Positions 28,360 through 39,501 of a stretch of DNA of 64,000 nt are shown piece after piece. The stretch comes from CAWAVN01 sp963825075 (GTDB lineage: Bacteria > Planctomycetota > Planctomycetia > Planctomycetales > Planctomycetaceae), in contig CAWGRX010000030.1 in NCBI GenBank assembly GCA_963825075.1, positions 366,143-430,142 of the forward strand, written 5' to 3'. Under the pieces are notes generated by a model. It worked only from the letters and a program-made list of their open reading frames with translations, was not told the DNA's origin and searched no databases. The translations under genes were made by a program, and so were the position numbers. The first letter of the stretch is position 1. Every line of letters starts with the position of its first letter.

Positions 28360-29822
28360 AACACGGGACCGAAGAGCCGCCAGAATTCTTCGTGCAAACG
28401 CCTGAGCGTGGATCGTTTTTGCCAGTCTTCCAGGCGGATCGAGACGGCTTTTTCGGCATCGCGAAGAAATTGGTTTTCCAAAGCTTCCGCCAGGCTCCGG
28501 TCAAACGAGGCGATCGCGACTTCAAAGTTCAAAAACAAGCTGCGGTAGTCGCAGTTCGGCGTGCCGACCAGCGACCATTCGCCGTCCACCGCGACCGTTT
28601 TCGGATGATAGAGGCCGGCTTGATATTCCAGGATTTCCACGCCGGCGGCCAGCAGGCGTTCGTAATAGGAGCGACCGGCCATTTTCGTCCACAGAAAATT
28701 TCCCCGGTCCGCCACCATGATGCGGACTTCCACGCCCCGGCGGGCCGCGGTCTGGAGGGCGATCGTCAATCCTTCCGGCGGGACAAAGTAAGGCGTCGTG
28801 ATCGTAACGCGCTGCTGGGCCAGACCCAGCGCTCCGACCAACAGGCAATAGTAAACGTCGACGTCATTATCGGGACCGTCGGCGACGACCTGGCAAGCCA
28901 CGCCGCCGGTTTGCTCGGGATCGGGATAGTAGTTCTCCTCGGTGAGGGCTTCTCCCGTGGCGTAGTACCAATCCTCGGCGAATACCTGCTGCAATTCCAG
29001 CACCGCGGGACCCCTAAGGGAAAGCTGCGTGTCCCGCCATTCTCCAAAACCTTTGGTGGGGCGGACGTACTCGTCGCCGATGTTCATTCCGCCGGTGAAT
29101 CCCGCCTTACCATCGACGACGACAATTTTGCGGTGGTTTCGCAGATGGAGGGTGCCGATGGGCCAGAGCCTGAGGCCCGGCGCGAATTGAGCCGTCTTTA
29201 TGCCGGCCTTCTCCATCGCTCTCAGAAACTTTCGCCCCAACAGAAACGAGCCAAACCCGTCGTAAAGCAAGCGGACGCGCACACCTTTGCGGGCTTTTTC
29301 CATCAGCAGCTTTTGGATCCGGTGGCCGGCTTTGTCGTGCCTCCAGATATAAAATTCGACGTGGATCCAATGTTCAGCCGCGAGGATCATCTCTTCGATT
29401 TTATCGAAGCTCTGTGTGGTGTCCGGGAGATGCTGGATTTGATTGCCCGCCGTAGGAGAGGCCCCCGTCATTTGCTCGGCCAGACGGGCCAGCGATGTCC
29501 AGCGCCCCACGGTTTCGCTCGAGCAGCGGCAGTGCCGGTAATGTCCGGTGACTTGGCGGTGGATTTCTTTTGACGCCTCGCGTTTTCGCTCGGATTGCTT
29601 TTCCCAGCGCATGTTCCCCACGAGAACGCACAAAAACGCGCCGAGAAACGGGACGAAAACAATCGCAATCAGCCAAGCGACCGCGGCGGATTGGTGAACC
29701 CGGCGTTTCAAGAGGACCCAGGGAATCAGCAGCCAAGACAAGAAGTATCCCGCGACCAGGATCAATCCGATCGCCGAATGGAACAGATCGCTCCAAAGAT
29801 CATCCAACCAAAGGAATGTCAT
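28356..29822 (-). CDS. cls: Cardiolipin synthase
   Basis: 488 residues. Two or three N-terminal membrane helices (DLFHSAIGLILVAGYFLSWL, AVAWLIAIVFVPFLGAFLCV) are followed by two phospholipase-D HKD motifs: HLRNHRKIVVVDGKAGFTGG and YHPKTVAVDGEWSLVGTPN. The N-terminal topology and length fit the ClsA type, which joins two phosphatidylglycerols into cardiolipin at the membrane. Convergent with the GH62 gene. Confidence 0.92.
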   Translation of the reverse strand: MTFLWLDDLWSDLFHSAIGLILVAGYFLSWLLIPWVLLKRRVHQSAAVAWLIAIVFVPFLGAFLCVLVGNMRWEKQSERKREASKEIHRQVTGHYRHCRCSSETVGRWTSLARLAEQMTGASPTAGNQIQHLPDTTQSFDKIEEMILAAEHWIHVEFYIWRHDKAGHRIQKLLMEKARKGVRVRLLYDGFGSFLLGRKFLRAMEKAGIKTAQFAPGLRLWPIGTLHLRNHRKIVVVDGKAGFTGGMNIGDEYVRPTKGFGEWRDTQLSLRGPAVLELQQVFAEDWYYATGEALTEENYYPDPEQTGGVACQVVADGPDNDVDVYYCLLVGALGLAQQRVTITTPYFVPPEGLTIALQTAARRGVEVRIMVADRGNFLWTKMAGRSYYERLLAAGVEILEYQAGLYHPKTVAVDGEWSLVGTPNCDYRSLFLNFEVAIASFDRSLAEALENQFLRDAEKAVSIRLEDWQKRSTLRRLHEEFWRLFGPVF

Positions 29823-30066
29823 AAACTTTATGTCCGAAGTTTTCAGGAAAAATCGTCATTTAGCAAGGATCGTGCCGGGAGTGCAAGGTCGGGCAAGGCC
29901 TGGGAAAATCACCCAAGGGGCTGGAGATTGGCGTGCAATTTGCTGATTTGAGTAACGGTTCCGCCCGAATCCTAGGCGGACACTCCGGTCACGGAACCTG
30001 ATGGGGCCTGTTCGACACGGCTCGAGCAATCCTTGGTTTTATCGTACTCGAAAGGAAATCGCACCG

Positions 30067-31119
30067 ATGAATTCTGCAAATCAATCCGCCAATCGGACAC
30101 AAGTCGTTGTGGTCACGGGCGCTACTGCAGGGGTGGGGCGGGCGGTCGTGCAGGAATACGCCAAACGCGGAGCAATGATCGGCCTGTTGGCCCGGGATCC
30201 GCATGGACTCGAAGACACCCGGCTCGAAGCCGAACGCCTTGGCGGAAAAGCCTTGGCGATTCCCACCGACGTGGCCGACGCCCAAGCCGTGGAAGCGGCG
30301 GCGGAACAGGTCGAACGCGAATTCGGACCGATCGACGTCTGGATCAACAATGCCATGACGACGGTGTTTGCGCCCCTTGAGAAAATCTCCCCCGACGAGT
30401 ATCGGCGGGCCACCGAGGTTACCTATTTGGGAACGGTGTACGGCACGATGGCGGCACTCCGGCGGATGTCACCCCGCAATGCCGGGAGCATTGTGCAGGT
30501 CGGTTCCGCGCTGTCGTATCGGGCGATTCCCTTGCAGGCTCCGTACTGCGGGGCCAAGCACGCCATCCGCGGATTTACGGATTCGCTCCGCTCTGAACTC
30601 TTGCACGACAACAAAAACGTCCACCTGACAATGGTGCAGCTTCCCGCCTTGAACACTCCGCAGTTCAACTGGTGCCGAACCCGCTTGCCGCATCATCCGC
30701 AACCGGTCCCGCCCATTTTTCAACCGGAAGTCGCGGCCGAGGCCATCGTGTGGGCGGCGGATCATCGCCGGCGAGAATTGATCGTGGGAAGTTCCAGTTG
30801 GAAAGCGATTTGGGTCAACAAGTTCTTCCCTGGATTGATCGACTGGTATTTGGCCCGCAAAGGCTATCAAAGCCAGCAAACGGACGAGCCGATCGAACCC
30901 GGCCGGCCGGACAACCTGTTCGAGCCGGCGCACAACGGGCATTCCGCGCACGGAATTTTCGATCGGGGCGCCTCCTCGAGGAGTTGGCATTTGTGGGCTA
31001 ACACGCATTGGGGCACGGTCGCGGCGGGGCTGGCCGGGGCGGCCTTGGGCGGTCTGCTCCTCGCGAAGGGGGGAGCGAAACTTTTCCAAAACAAACGCTC
31101 GCTCCCCCTTCCCCGGTGA
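30067..31119 (+). CDS. Short-chain dehydrogenase with C-terminal extension
   Basis: 350 residues. The first ~240 are an SDR oxidoreductase: NAD(P)-binding VVVVTGATAGVGRAVVQEYA, the NNA motif in WINNAMTTVFAPLE, and the active site SALSYRAIPLQAPYCGAKHA (Ser-Tyr-Lys). The last ~110 residues are not SDR and end in a hydrophobic helix (GTVAAGLAGAALGGLLLAKG), so it may be membrane-tethered. The start at 30067 follows AAGGAAA. Substrate unknown. Confidence 0.88.
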   Translation: MNSANQSANRTQVVVVTGATAGVGRAVVQEYAKRGAMIGLLARDPHGLEDTRLEAERLGGKALAIPTDVADAQAVEAAAEQVEREFGPIDVWINNAMTTVFAPLEKISPDEYRRATEVTYLGTVYGTMAALRRMSPRNAGSIVQVGSALSYRAIPLQAPYCGAKHAIRGFTDSLRSELLHDNKNVHLTMVQLPALNTPQFNWCRTRLPHHPQPVPPIFQPEVAAEAIVWAADHRRRELIVGSSSWKAIWVNKFFPGLIDWYLARKGYQSQQTDEPIEPGRPDNLFEPAHNGHSAHGIFDRGASSRSWHLWANTHWGTVAAGLAGAALGGLLLAKGGAKLFQNKRSLPLPR

Positions 31120-31271
31120 CCGCGGATGAAATTGCAAGAAGCCCTCGAATGTCGGCTTCGGATGACCGTCTGGGATAACCGTTTCCGATCAGCAAACAAG
31201 CTGTGCGATCAGACGGCAGTCTGCGGGATGCCGGGCCAGTTGCCGGTGAACGACACAGGACAAACGGATTG

Positions 31272-32507
31272 ATGGAGTTAGCACTCGCCTTTGCCGCCAC
31301 GCTGCTGTTTGCCGTGATGATTTCCGGTCTCGCGCACCGGAGCATTTTGTCCACGGCCGTGTTGTTTCTGGCCGTGGGATTGGTGCTGGGAACGCCGGCG
31401 GTGGGGGTGCTGACGATTCGAGCCGGCGATCCCTTCGTCGATCTCCTGGTGGAGGTTGTGTTGTTCAGCGTGCTGTTTGCCGACGGCATGATTGTCGGGG
31501 TAAAGGATTTGATCCGCGCCTGGCGGCTGCCGGGCCGCGCTTTGGTGTTGGGCATGCCTTTGGTGATGTTCCTGACCGCCGTTTTGGCCCATTGGACGGC
31601 CGGCCTCAGTTGGCTGCCTGCGATCTTGTTGGGAGCGATCTTGAGCCCCACCGATCCCGTCTTCGCGTCGGCCATCGTCGGCCGGGAAGAAGTCCCCTAC
31701 CGTTTAAGGCATTTGCTCAACGTCGAGAGCGGCATCAACGACGGGCTGGCCTTGCCTGCGGTCGTCGGTTTGACGCGCGTCATGAGCGCGGTGCCGATCG
31801 ATTATCTGGAATTGGGCGGAGAAATTCTGGGCGGCATCGCCTTGGGCGTTGCCTTGCCCTGGCTGGCGATCCAACTCGAAGGCACGCGATTCTTCCAAGC
31901 CTCAGAGGACTATCGGCCCATCAATGCCTTCGCGATCGGATTGTTATTATTTGTCCTGGCCAAGGTCTTCCATTTGAATTCTTTTCTGGCGGCCTTCGCG
32001 GGAGGCATGACCATCGCCAGTTCCAGCCCCCAGGTTCGCGAAGCGTTCGATTACTTCGGTCAAATCCTCACGGAACTTTTGAAGCTGTTAACCCTCCTGG
32101 TATTCGGGGCGATGATGGCCTACGAGTTTTTAGCAGGCACGAGCGGGTGGGACATTGTGTTTGTACTGTGCGTGCTGATCCTGGTCCGCCCGGTCTCCTT
32201 GAGTCTGGCCCTGTTGGGAAGCCATCTCAACAAACGGGAGTGGATCGTAGCGGCATGGTTCGGCCCCAAGGGATTCGCCTCGGTGGTTTATGGAATGTTC
32301 GTCCTGAAGCATGGCGTCGCCGACGGAGAAACGCTGTTTCATCTGACGGGATTGGCCGTCGCCGCCTCCATCGTGGCCCATTCCTCAACCGACATCCTCC
32401 TCGCGCAGTGGTTCCATTCTGAAGAAGAAGAAACGGAAGAGCCACAAGCCGCTGAAGAACAGCACCCGGAAACCGCATCTCACAAAAGACATAGCGAGGC
32501 TTCGTAA
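31272..32507 (+). CDS. CPA1-type Na+/H+ antiporter
   Basis: 411 residues with about 11-12 hydrophobic helices. Family hallmarks: LLGAILSPTDPVFASAIVGR and NVESGINDGLALP, then LLFVLAKVFHLNSFLAAFAG. It exchanges cations for protons at the cytoplasmic membrane. The acidic tail (HSEEEETEEPQAAEEQHPET) is cytosolic and may be regulatory. The start MELALAFAATLLFA was chosen because upstream codons are not family-like. Confidence 0.9.
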   Translation: MELALAFAATLLFAVMISGLAHRSILSTAVLFLAVGLVLGTPAVGVLTIRAGDPFVDLLVEVVLFSVLFADGMIVGVKDLIRAWRLPGRALVLGMPLVMFLTAVLAHWTAGLSWLPAILLGAILSPTDPVFASAIVGREEVPYRLRHLLNVESGINDGLALPAVVGLTRVMSAVPIDYLELGGEILGGIALGVALPWLAIQLEGTRFFQASEDYRPINAFAIGLLLFVLAKVFHLNSFLAAFAGGMTIASSSPQVREAFDYFGQILTELLKLLTLLVFGAMMAYEFLAGTSGWDIVFVLCVLILVRPVSLSLALLGSHLNKREWIVAAWFGPKGFASVVYGMFVLKHGVADGETLFHLTGLAVAASIVAHSSTDILLAQWFHSEEEETEEPQAAEEQHPETASHKRHSEAS

Positions 32508-32674
32508 GCACTTGGCGAACCGGCGTCGTTTGACCGCTTGGAGAGATCGCGACGCTTCTTGCGATCAATTCAACGAAACCAGCGCGGACACGTAACATGA
32601 GAGGGGCGTTTTGGTTTTGGAGACTTCGGACCGTTCGGAATCCGCCATCACAACGACTCCTCGTGAAAACGCAG

Positions 32675-34480
<1,806 letters not shown>

Positions 34481-34734
34481 GGGTTTTCCTCGAATCTCAA
34501 TCAAAATTGTGAACACTTGGGCGAAGTCCGGATGGAACCCCACCTAAAGTAGCAGTTTAGTCAAGTCTCGTATCCCTGACCAGTGCCCCCGCCGATGTGT
34601 TCGGCAGGGATCGCGTTTTGGGAATGCGAAATTCGATTCTCAAAAAACATAGTTCCCGATTGCCATTTTTACGGGTACGATAGAGAAGGTTGACTCAACC
34701 GATTCCCCACGTTGGATGGTTTGCGGGAGGCGTT

Positions 34735-35319
34735 ATGGCGGACATCTTTTTGACATGGGAAGAAGCACAAGGCGAACTCCTCCCGCACGTTTGCGTCTGC
34801 TGCGCGGAGCCCGCCACCGAATGGGCCGACTGGCAAATCTGCCACGCCCAAGCCCGCTTGTTGTCCGTACTTTATACTTATGTTGATGTTACGCTGCCCG
34901 TTTGTCCGCGGCATCGCAGTTTGTCCTGGAATCCCTTCCATCGGATCGTCGCCCGAAAGATCGAATCCGATGGCGTCATTCTCAGCCGGGTCTCACCAGG
35001 CTTTGTGGAAGCCGTCTGGGACAACCGCGACTCTCGAGACGGCCGGGCCGCCTCCGAACCCTACGTTTCGCCCCAACCTTCGGCAGCCGATCCGCGGCCT
35101 CGCCCGGCATTTTCCGAATTGGATGCAGCCGAGTTCGACGATTTTGACGATTTCACTTCCCGCCGCTATGCTCCGCAGCGATCGCGCCCGCAGCCCGCGA
35201 CCGGCTGGTCGATCGCGAAAATCGTTCTGATCGTGCTCGCCTTCATCTTTTTGGCCCCCTGTGCCCTTGTTATGTTCTTTACCTGCCTGGCCTTGCTCTT
35301 CAGCTTGACGATAGGATAA
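34735..35319 (+). CDS. Hypothetical Cys-rich protein with C-terminal membrane helix
   Basis: 194 residues starting MADIFLTWEEAQGELLPHVC; GGGAGG precedes the ATG. The N-terminal half has CVCC and CPRH cysteine/histidine clusters resembling a zinc-binding fold; the C-terminal ~30 residues form a strong membrane helix (KIVLIVLAFIFLAPCALVMF). The family is not recognised. It precedes a DUF1501 gene by 56 bases. Confidence 0.65.
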   Translation: MADIFLTWEEAQGELLPHVCVCCAEPATEWADWQICHAQARLLSVLYTYVDVTLPVCPRHRSLSWNPFHRIVARKIESDGVILSRVSPGFVEAVWDNRDSRDGRAASEPYVSPQPSAADPRPRPAFSELDAAEFDDFDDFTSRRYAPQRSRPQPATGWSIAKIVLIVLAFIFLAPCALVMFFTCLALLFSLTIG

Positions 35320-35375
35320 TATATGGCAAAACATTGATACGACGACCGCAGGGAGTCCTCAAGGAGACAGTGACT

Positions 35376-36740
35376 ATGTTGACCATCTCGGGTGCGAAGC
35401 AGCGATTTTGCGATTCCGCAAGTCGGCGTTCGTTTTTGAAAATCGGCGCCCTCGGACTGGGCGGACTCAGCCTCGCGCAACTCCTCCAAGCCGAGGCTCA
35501 AGGATCGAACACCAAACAGGGCGATCGCAATTCCCGGAAGGCCGTGATTCAGATCTTCCTCGCCGGCGGGATTTCGCACCAGGACTTTGTGGACCTCAAA
35601 CCCGAAGCCGCGACCGACATTCGCGGCGAGTTCCAGCCGATCCCCACCAACGTGCCCGGCATCGAGATCTGCGAACACATGCCCCGGCTGGCCCAGATGA
35701 TGGACCAGTTGGCGATCATCCGCTCGATCGCCGATTCCGACGGGGCCCACGCCGCCACGCAATGCCTCAGCGGTTATCGCCGAGGCGATCAGCAGCGGCT
35801 GGAGCAACCCTCGGTCGGTTCGTTCATCGCGAAGGCTTTGGGTTCCCCAGACCCCGCCGTGCCGCCGTTTATGGGGCTCAGCAAAGACTGCGGCCACAAG
35901 CCCTGGGCCGACATCGGCTTTCCCGGCAAGCTGGGGCGGGCGTATGCTCCGGTCCGGCCCGACGGCGACGACATCAAAGCCATGCACCTCGACGGCATCA
36001 CGCTCGATCAACTCAAAAACCGCCAAAAACTGCTCTCCGCGTTCGACGGCTTCCGCCGGGATGTGGACAACGCCATGCTCCAAGGCACCCAGGCGATTTA
36101 CGAGCAGGCCTTCGACGTTTTGACCTCCAGCAAACTGCTCACCGCCCTCGACATCACGCAGGAAGATCCGAAAACCCTCGAGCGGTACGGCATCGGCAAT
36201 CCCGCGACCGGCGGCTCTTCCAAGAACGTGGACGATGGCCCGCCGATCTGGAACGAGCAAATCCTCCTCTGCCGGCGGCTGATTGAAATCGGCGTCCGCT
36301 GTGTGACCTTGGGCTACGGCCGCTGGGATTATCACGGCCGGAACTTCGGCCAAATGCGCGAACGGTTGCCGATCATGGATCGCGGCCTGTCCGCGCTGAT
36401 CACCGACCTCAAAGAGCGGGATCTGATCGATGATGTGACCGTCCTCGTGTGCAGCGAATTCGGCCGCACGCCCAAGGTCAACAAAAACGCCGGCCGCGAC
36501 CATTGGCCCCCCGCCAACTGTGCTCTCTTGGCGGGCGGCGGCATGCGGACCGGCCAGGTCATCGGCTCGACCACCGCCGACGGCGGCCACCCCGACGACC
36601 GCCCGGTCAAGTTCCAGGAAATCCTGGCCACGCTGTACCACAACCTGGGCATCGACCCCCAAGGCTTCATCCGCACCGAAGCCGACCTCCCGATCAAACT
36701 CCTCAACCAAAACCCCGTGCCGCTGCACGAGTTGGTTTAG
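35376..36740 (+). CDS. DUF1501 domain protein
   Basis: 454 residues with a twin-arginine-like signal (SRRSFLKIGALGLGGLSLAQ) and a DUF1501 sulfatase-like alkaline phosphatase fold: AVIQIFLAGGISHQDFVDLK, DQLAIIRSIADSDGAHAATQ, and VLVCSEFGRTPKVNKNAGRD HWP. Exported planctomycete protein of unknown substrate, usually paired with a DUF1549/PSD1 cytochrome; no such partner is adjacent here. The start has AAGGAG upstream. Confidence 0.92.
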   Translation: MLTISGAKQRFCDSASRRSFLKIGALGLGGLSLAQLLQAEAQGSNTKQGDRNSRKAVIQIFLAGGISHQDFVDLKPEAATDIRGEFQPIPTNVPGIEICEHMPRLAQMMDQLAIIRSIADSDGAHAATQCLSGYRRGDQQRLEQPSVGSFIAKALGSPDPAVPPFMGLSKDCGHKPWADIGFPGKLGRAYAPVRPDGDDIKAMHLDGITLDQLKNRQKLLSAFDGFRRDVDNAMLQGTQAIYEQAFDVLTSSKLLTALDITQEDPKTLERYGIGNPATGGSSKNVDDGPPIWNEQILLCRRLIEIGVRCVTLGYGRWDYHGRNFGQMRERLPIMDRGLSALITDLKERDLIDDVTVLVCSEFGRTPKVNKNAGRDHWPPANCALLAGGGMRTGQVIGSTTADGGHPDDRPVKFQEILATLYHNLGIDPQGFIRTEADLPIKLLNQNPVPLHELV

Positions 36741-36747
36741 CAAGTTT

Positions 36748-36779
36748 GGGTGGCATGCTCATGGCTTTGCATGAGCATG
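36748..36779 (+). repeat. Left REP flanking the RAYT gene
   Basis: 32 bases forming a hairpin (CATGCTCATG ... CATGAGCATG). It is the exact reverse complement of 37417-37448. Confidence 0.85.
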
Positions 36780-36823
36780 TTCTCCGAATGGTGAAACGGC
36801 CCAGTTGACCTGGGGGAGTTGAG

Positions 36824-37456
36824 ATGGCCGTTGCAAATTCGAGCAAGCATCGTAAGACTTGCCACCGGATTGATGAACCAGGCCACGCCCACGCTTTGAC
36901 GTTTTCTTGCTTTCGCGGGGAACCCTTTCTGTCGAAGGATCGGAGTCGGGGATGGATGATCAACGGGCTTCAACGTGTGTCTGAGAAACACCGGTTCGAC
37001 CTGTGGGCCTACGTCATCATGCCGGAGCACGTGCATCTTCTGGTTTGTCCCCGCGATCCGGAATATTCCATCAGCCTGTTCCTCAAGAGCCTCAAACAGT
37101 CCGTCTCCAAGAAAGCGTTGAAGTATGTTCAAGAGCAGGCTCCCGATTTACTTCCCCGAATGAAAGATCTTCAGCCGAATGGAGATGTGCATTACCGTTT
37201 CTGGCAACGTGGGGGAGGCTATGACCGCAACCTGACAGAACCATCTACCGTTTGGGCGGAAGTCGTTTATATTCATGCTAATCCTGTGAGACGCGGATTT
37301 TGTGAACGCCCCGAAGAATGGGTGTGGTCCAGCGCCGCCGAATGGCAGGAACCTGGGACGGGGTTGCTGAGGATGGATAGAGATTCCTTTCCACGAGCAA
37401 AAGAGGGATCAATCAGCATGCTCATGCAAAGCCATGAGCATGCCACCCCGCCGTAG
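36824..37456 (+). CDS. REP-associated tyrosine transposase (RAYT, Y1 family)
   Basis: 210 residues of an IS200/IS605-like Y1 transposase: LTFSCFRGEPFLSKD, the HUH motif in VIMPEHVHLLVCPRDPEYSI, and the REP-tyrosine region VVYIHANPVRRGFCERPEEW. RAYTs cut at REP hairpins. The gene is flanked by two perfect inverted 32-base REPs, the right one lying inside its own last 14 codons. This is a textbook REPtron. Confidence 0.9.
   Translation: MAVANSSKHRKTCHRIDEPGHAHALTFSCFRGEPFLSKDRSRGWMINGLQRVSEKHRFDLWAYVIMPEHVHLLVCPRDPEYSISLFLKSLKQSVSKKALKYVQEQAPDLLPRMKDLQPNGDVHYRFWQRGGGYDRNLTEPSTVWAEVVYIHANPVRRGFCERPEEWVWSSAAEWQEPGTGLLRMDRDSFPRAKEGSISMLMQSHEHATPP
37417..37448 (-). repeat. Right REP flanking the RAYT gene
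   Basis: Exact reverse complement of 36748-36779, overlapping the 3' end of the RAYT reading frame. Confidence 0.85.
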
Positions 37457-37533
37457 GACCGGAAGACGAAAAGGTCGGATCGCCGACTCAGATGGGGGTT
37501 TTCGAAATAACTTCATAGTGGAAGGTTGTCAGT

Positions 37534-39501
37534 ATGAGTATTACAGCCAACGAATCGGACAGTATAGGGCCTGCTAATCCTGAACACACATTGACTCCTC
37601 GCATCATCTCGTCTGAACTTGTCGAAGCCATCAGCCAGTGCCCTCGTAAGGCTTACTTCATTCTCAATGGTTCGCTTGACGCCAACAGCCACGAGTACGA
37701 AGCGATCATCGAGCAGCGGGCGGGTGAGAATCGAAAGCGTTTTCGTGACTCCGCAAGATGCGGTCATTCATTGGACTTTCAACCATGGTCTAAGCTCGAA
37801 CTTTGCTCGAACGGAGTGTTGGAGACATCCGATCTCCGAGCGTCATGTGACGCTATTTCCCAATCAAAACGGCAATTAGAAAAACGTCACCGAATATGGG
37901 ACCCTCACCTCGTCGTCGGAACGCATCTTGTGACGAATGAACAGCGTTTGCGGCTTGCCTTCGCTGCGTTTGTGATCGGCGAAACTCGACGATATCAACC
38001 GTCCTCGGGATGGATCATTCCGATGTCGTTCAAACCGATACGTGTCAACATCGATTCTCAATACCCGCTTATTCGCAAGGCCGTCGCAAACATTCGTGAC
38101 CTGATTGCAGGATCGAGTCCTGCCCCACCGCCACTTGTTCTCAACAGTCATTGTCCGCTGTGTCCGTTTCGCAAGCATTGTCTGGATGAGGCTGAGAATA
38201 CAGATAACCTTACCCTACTCGACCGCATCACCCCGAAACTCCTGAAGCGATACAACGACAAAGGTATCTTTACGGTTACTCAACTTTCACATGTCTTCAG
38301 GCCACGGAAGCGTCGAAAACGAAGGGTCCAGAAGGCTCCTTCCTTCAATGTTGAACTTCAGGCGTTGGCACTTCGCACTGGGAAAGTGTACTTGGAAGAC
38401 ACTCCATCAATCCCTGAAAGCCCCGTCGAACTGTATCTTGACATCGAAGGAATCCCCGATGAGGGTTTCCAATACCTGATTGGTCTCGTCGTGAAGGACG
38501 GCATCGAATTCCTTGATCACTCCTTCTGGGCAGACTCACTGGAGGAAGAAGAGTCGATGTTTGGGCAGTTCTTTGAACAAGCGGCACGGTTTGAAGATGC
38601 GCCAATCTTCCACTACGGAAGTTACGAACCGAAGGCATTACTCCGTGCCGCTCAGAGGTTCAGCCTTCCATACGACTCGCTCCAGAATCGCCTTGTCAAT
38701 GTCAATGGCCATATCTTCGGGAAAGTGTATTTCCCGGCACGCTCCAACAGTCTGAAAGACTTGGGGAAAATAGTTGGGGCAACATGGAATTCTTCTCTTC
38801 AGACAGGTTTAGAAAGCCTTGCTTGCCGCCACCGCTGGGAAACAAGCCGAGACGACGAAGCGAAGAATTCGCTATTGCAGTACAACCTCAACGATTGCCA
38901 CGCCCTTCGGTTTCTTGTCTCGGAATTGAGGGAAATTGGTAGGGCCGCTGAGTCCCGAGATGACGTAGATTTCGCCAATTCTCCGAAAACCAATAGCACT
39001 GAAATCGGGGCTGATGCCCATGACATATTTGAACGGATTCTGTCCTCGGCCCATGTGGAATACAAACGGAATCGCATCCGTCTTCGAGATACTAACGAAC
39101 CATCTCAATCTGAACATGGCCGTGTGGGTTCCCCCAAGGGGCACCCAGCATACATTCGCATAGTTCCCTCAAAGGCGAACAAAGTCATCTCGGTACGCCG
39201 CCGCATGAAATGTCCGAGTCGGTGGCACAAGGGGCAAATCCTCGAACCAACAAGCGACAATGCCGAACACACGATCATCGATCTGGTCTTTTCAAACACT
39301 GGATGTAGAAAGATGATCACGAGGTATGTCGGCAAGAAATCCCATTGTCCACGCTGTAAACGTGACTTTTTACCACCAACGATACAGCGTTTTCAGGGCA
39401 GGCTGTTTGGCCACTGCTTTCGGGCGTGGGCGGTATACCAGCGTGTTGCCTCGGCTACCATACTCTGCTATTGTCGGAGTTATCGAGAACCTATTTGCTG
39501 A
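37534..39501 (+). CDS. TM0106-like RecB-family nuclease, joined to an IS66-like transposase
   Basis: 655 residues. N-terminal RecB-like nuclease (ISSELVEAISQCPRKAYFIL; CPLCPFRKHCLDEAENTD is a Cys cluster), then an RNase H/YprB-like exonuclease (VELYLDIEGIPDEGFQYLIG; HYGSYEPKALLRAAQRFS; QYNLNDCHALRFLVSELREI). The last ~100 residues form an IS66-type zinc ribbon (HCPRCKRDFLPP). The frame then ends; the transposase continues in another frame from ~39450 (next entry). One missing base near 39450 would make a single ~930-residue protein. The nuclease and transposase together look like one mobile unit. Confidence 0.75.
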   Translation: MSITANESDSIGPANPEHTLTPRIISSELVEAISQCPRKAYFILNGSLDANSHEYEAIIEQRAGENRKRFRDSARCGHSLDFQPWSKLELCSNGVLETSDLRASCDAISQSKRQLEKRHRIWDPHLVVGTHLVTNEQRLRLAFAAFVIGETRRYQPSSGWIIPMSFKPIRVNIDSQYPLIRKAVANIRDLIAGSSPAPPPLVLNSHCPLCPFRKHCLDEAENTDNLTLLDRITPKLLKRYNDKGIFTVTQLSHVFRPRKRRKRRVQKAPSFNVELQALALRTGKVYLEDTPSIPESPVELYLDIEGIPDEGFQYLIGLVVKDGIEFLDHSFWADSLEEEESMFGQFFEQAARFEDAPIFHYGSYEPKALLRAAQRFSLPYDSLQNRLVNVNGHIFGKVYFPARSNSLKDLGKIVGATWNSSLQTGLESLACRHRWETSRDDEAKNSLLQYNLNDCHALRFLVSELREIGRAAESRDDVDFANSPKTNSTEIGADAHDIFERILSSAHVEYKRNRIRLRDTNEPSQSEHGRVGSPKGHPAYIRIVPSKANKVISVRRRMKCPSRWHKGQILEPTSDNAEHTIIDLVFSNTGCRKMITRYVGKKSHCPRCKRDFLPPTIQRFQGRLFGHCFRAWAVYQRVASATILCYCRSYREPIC

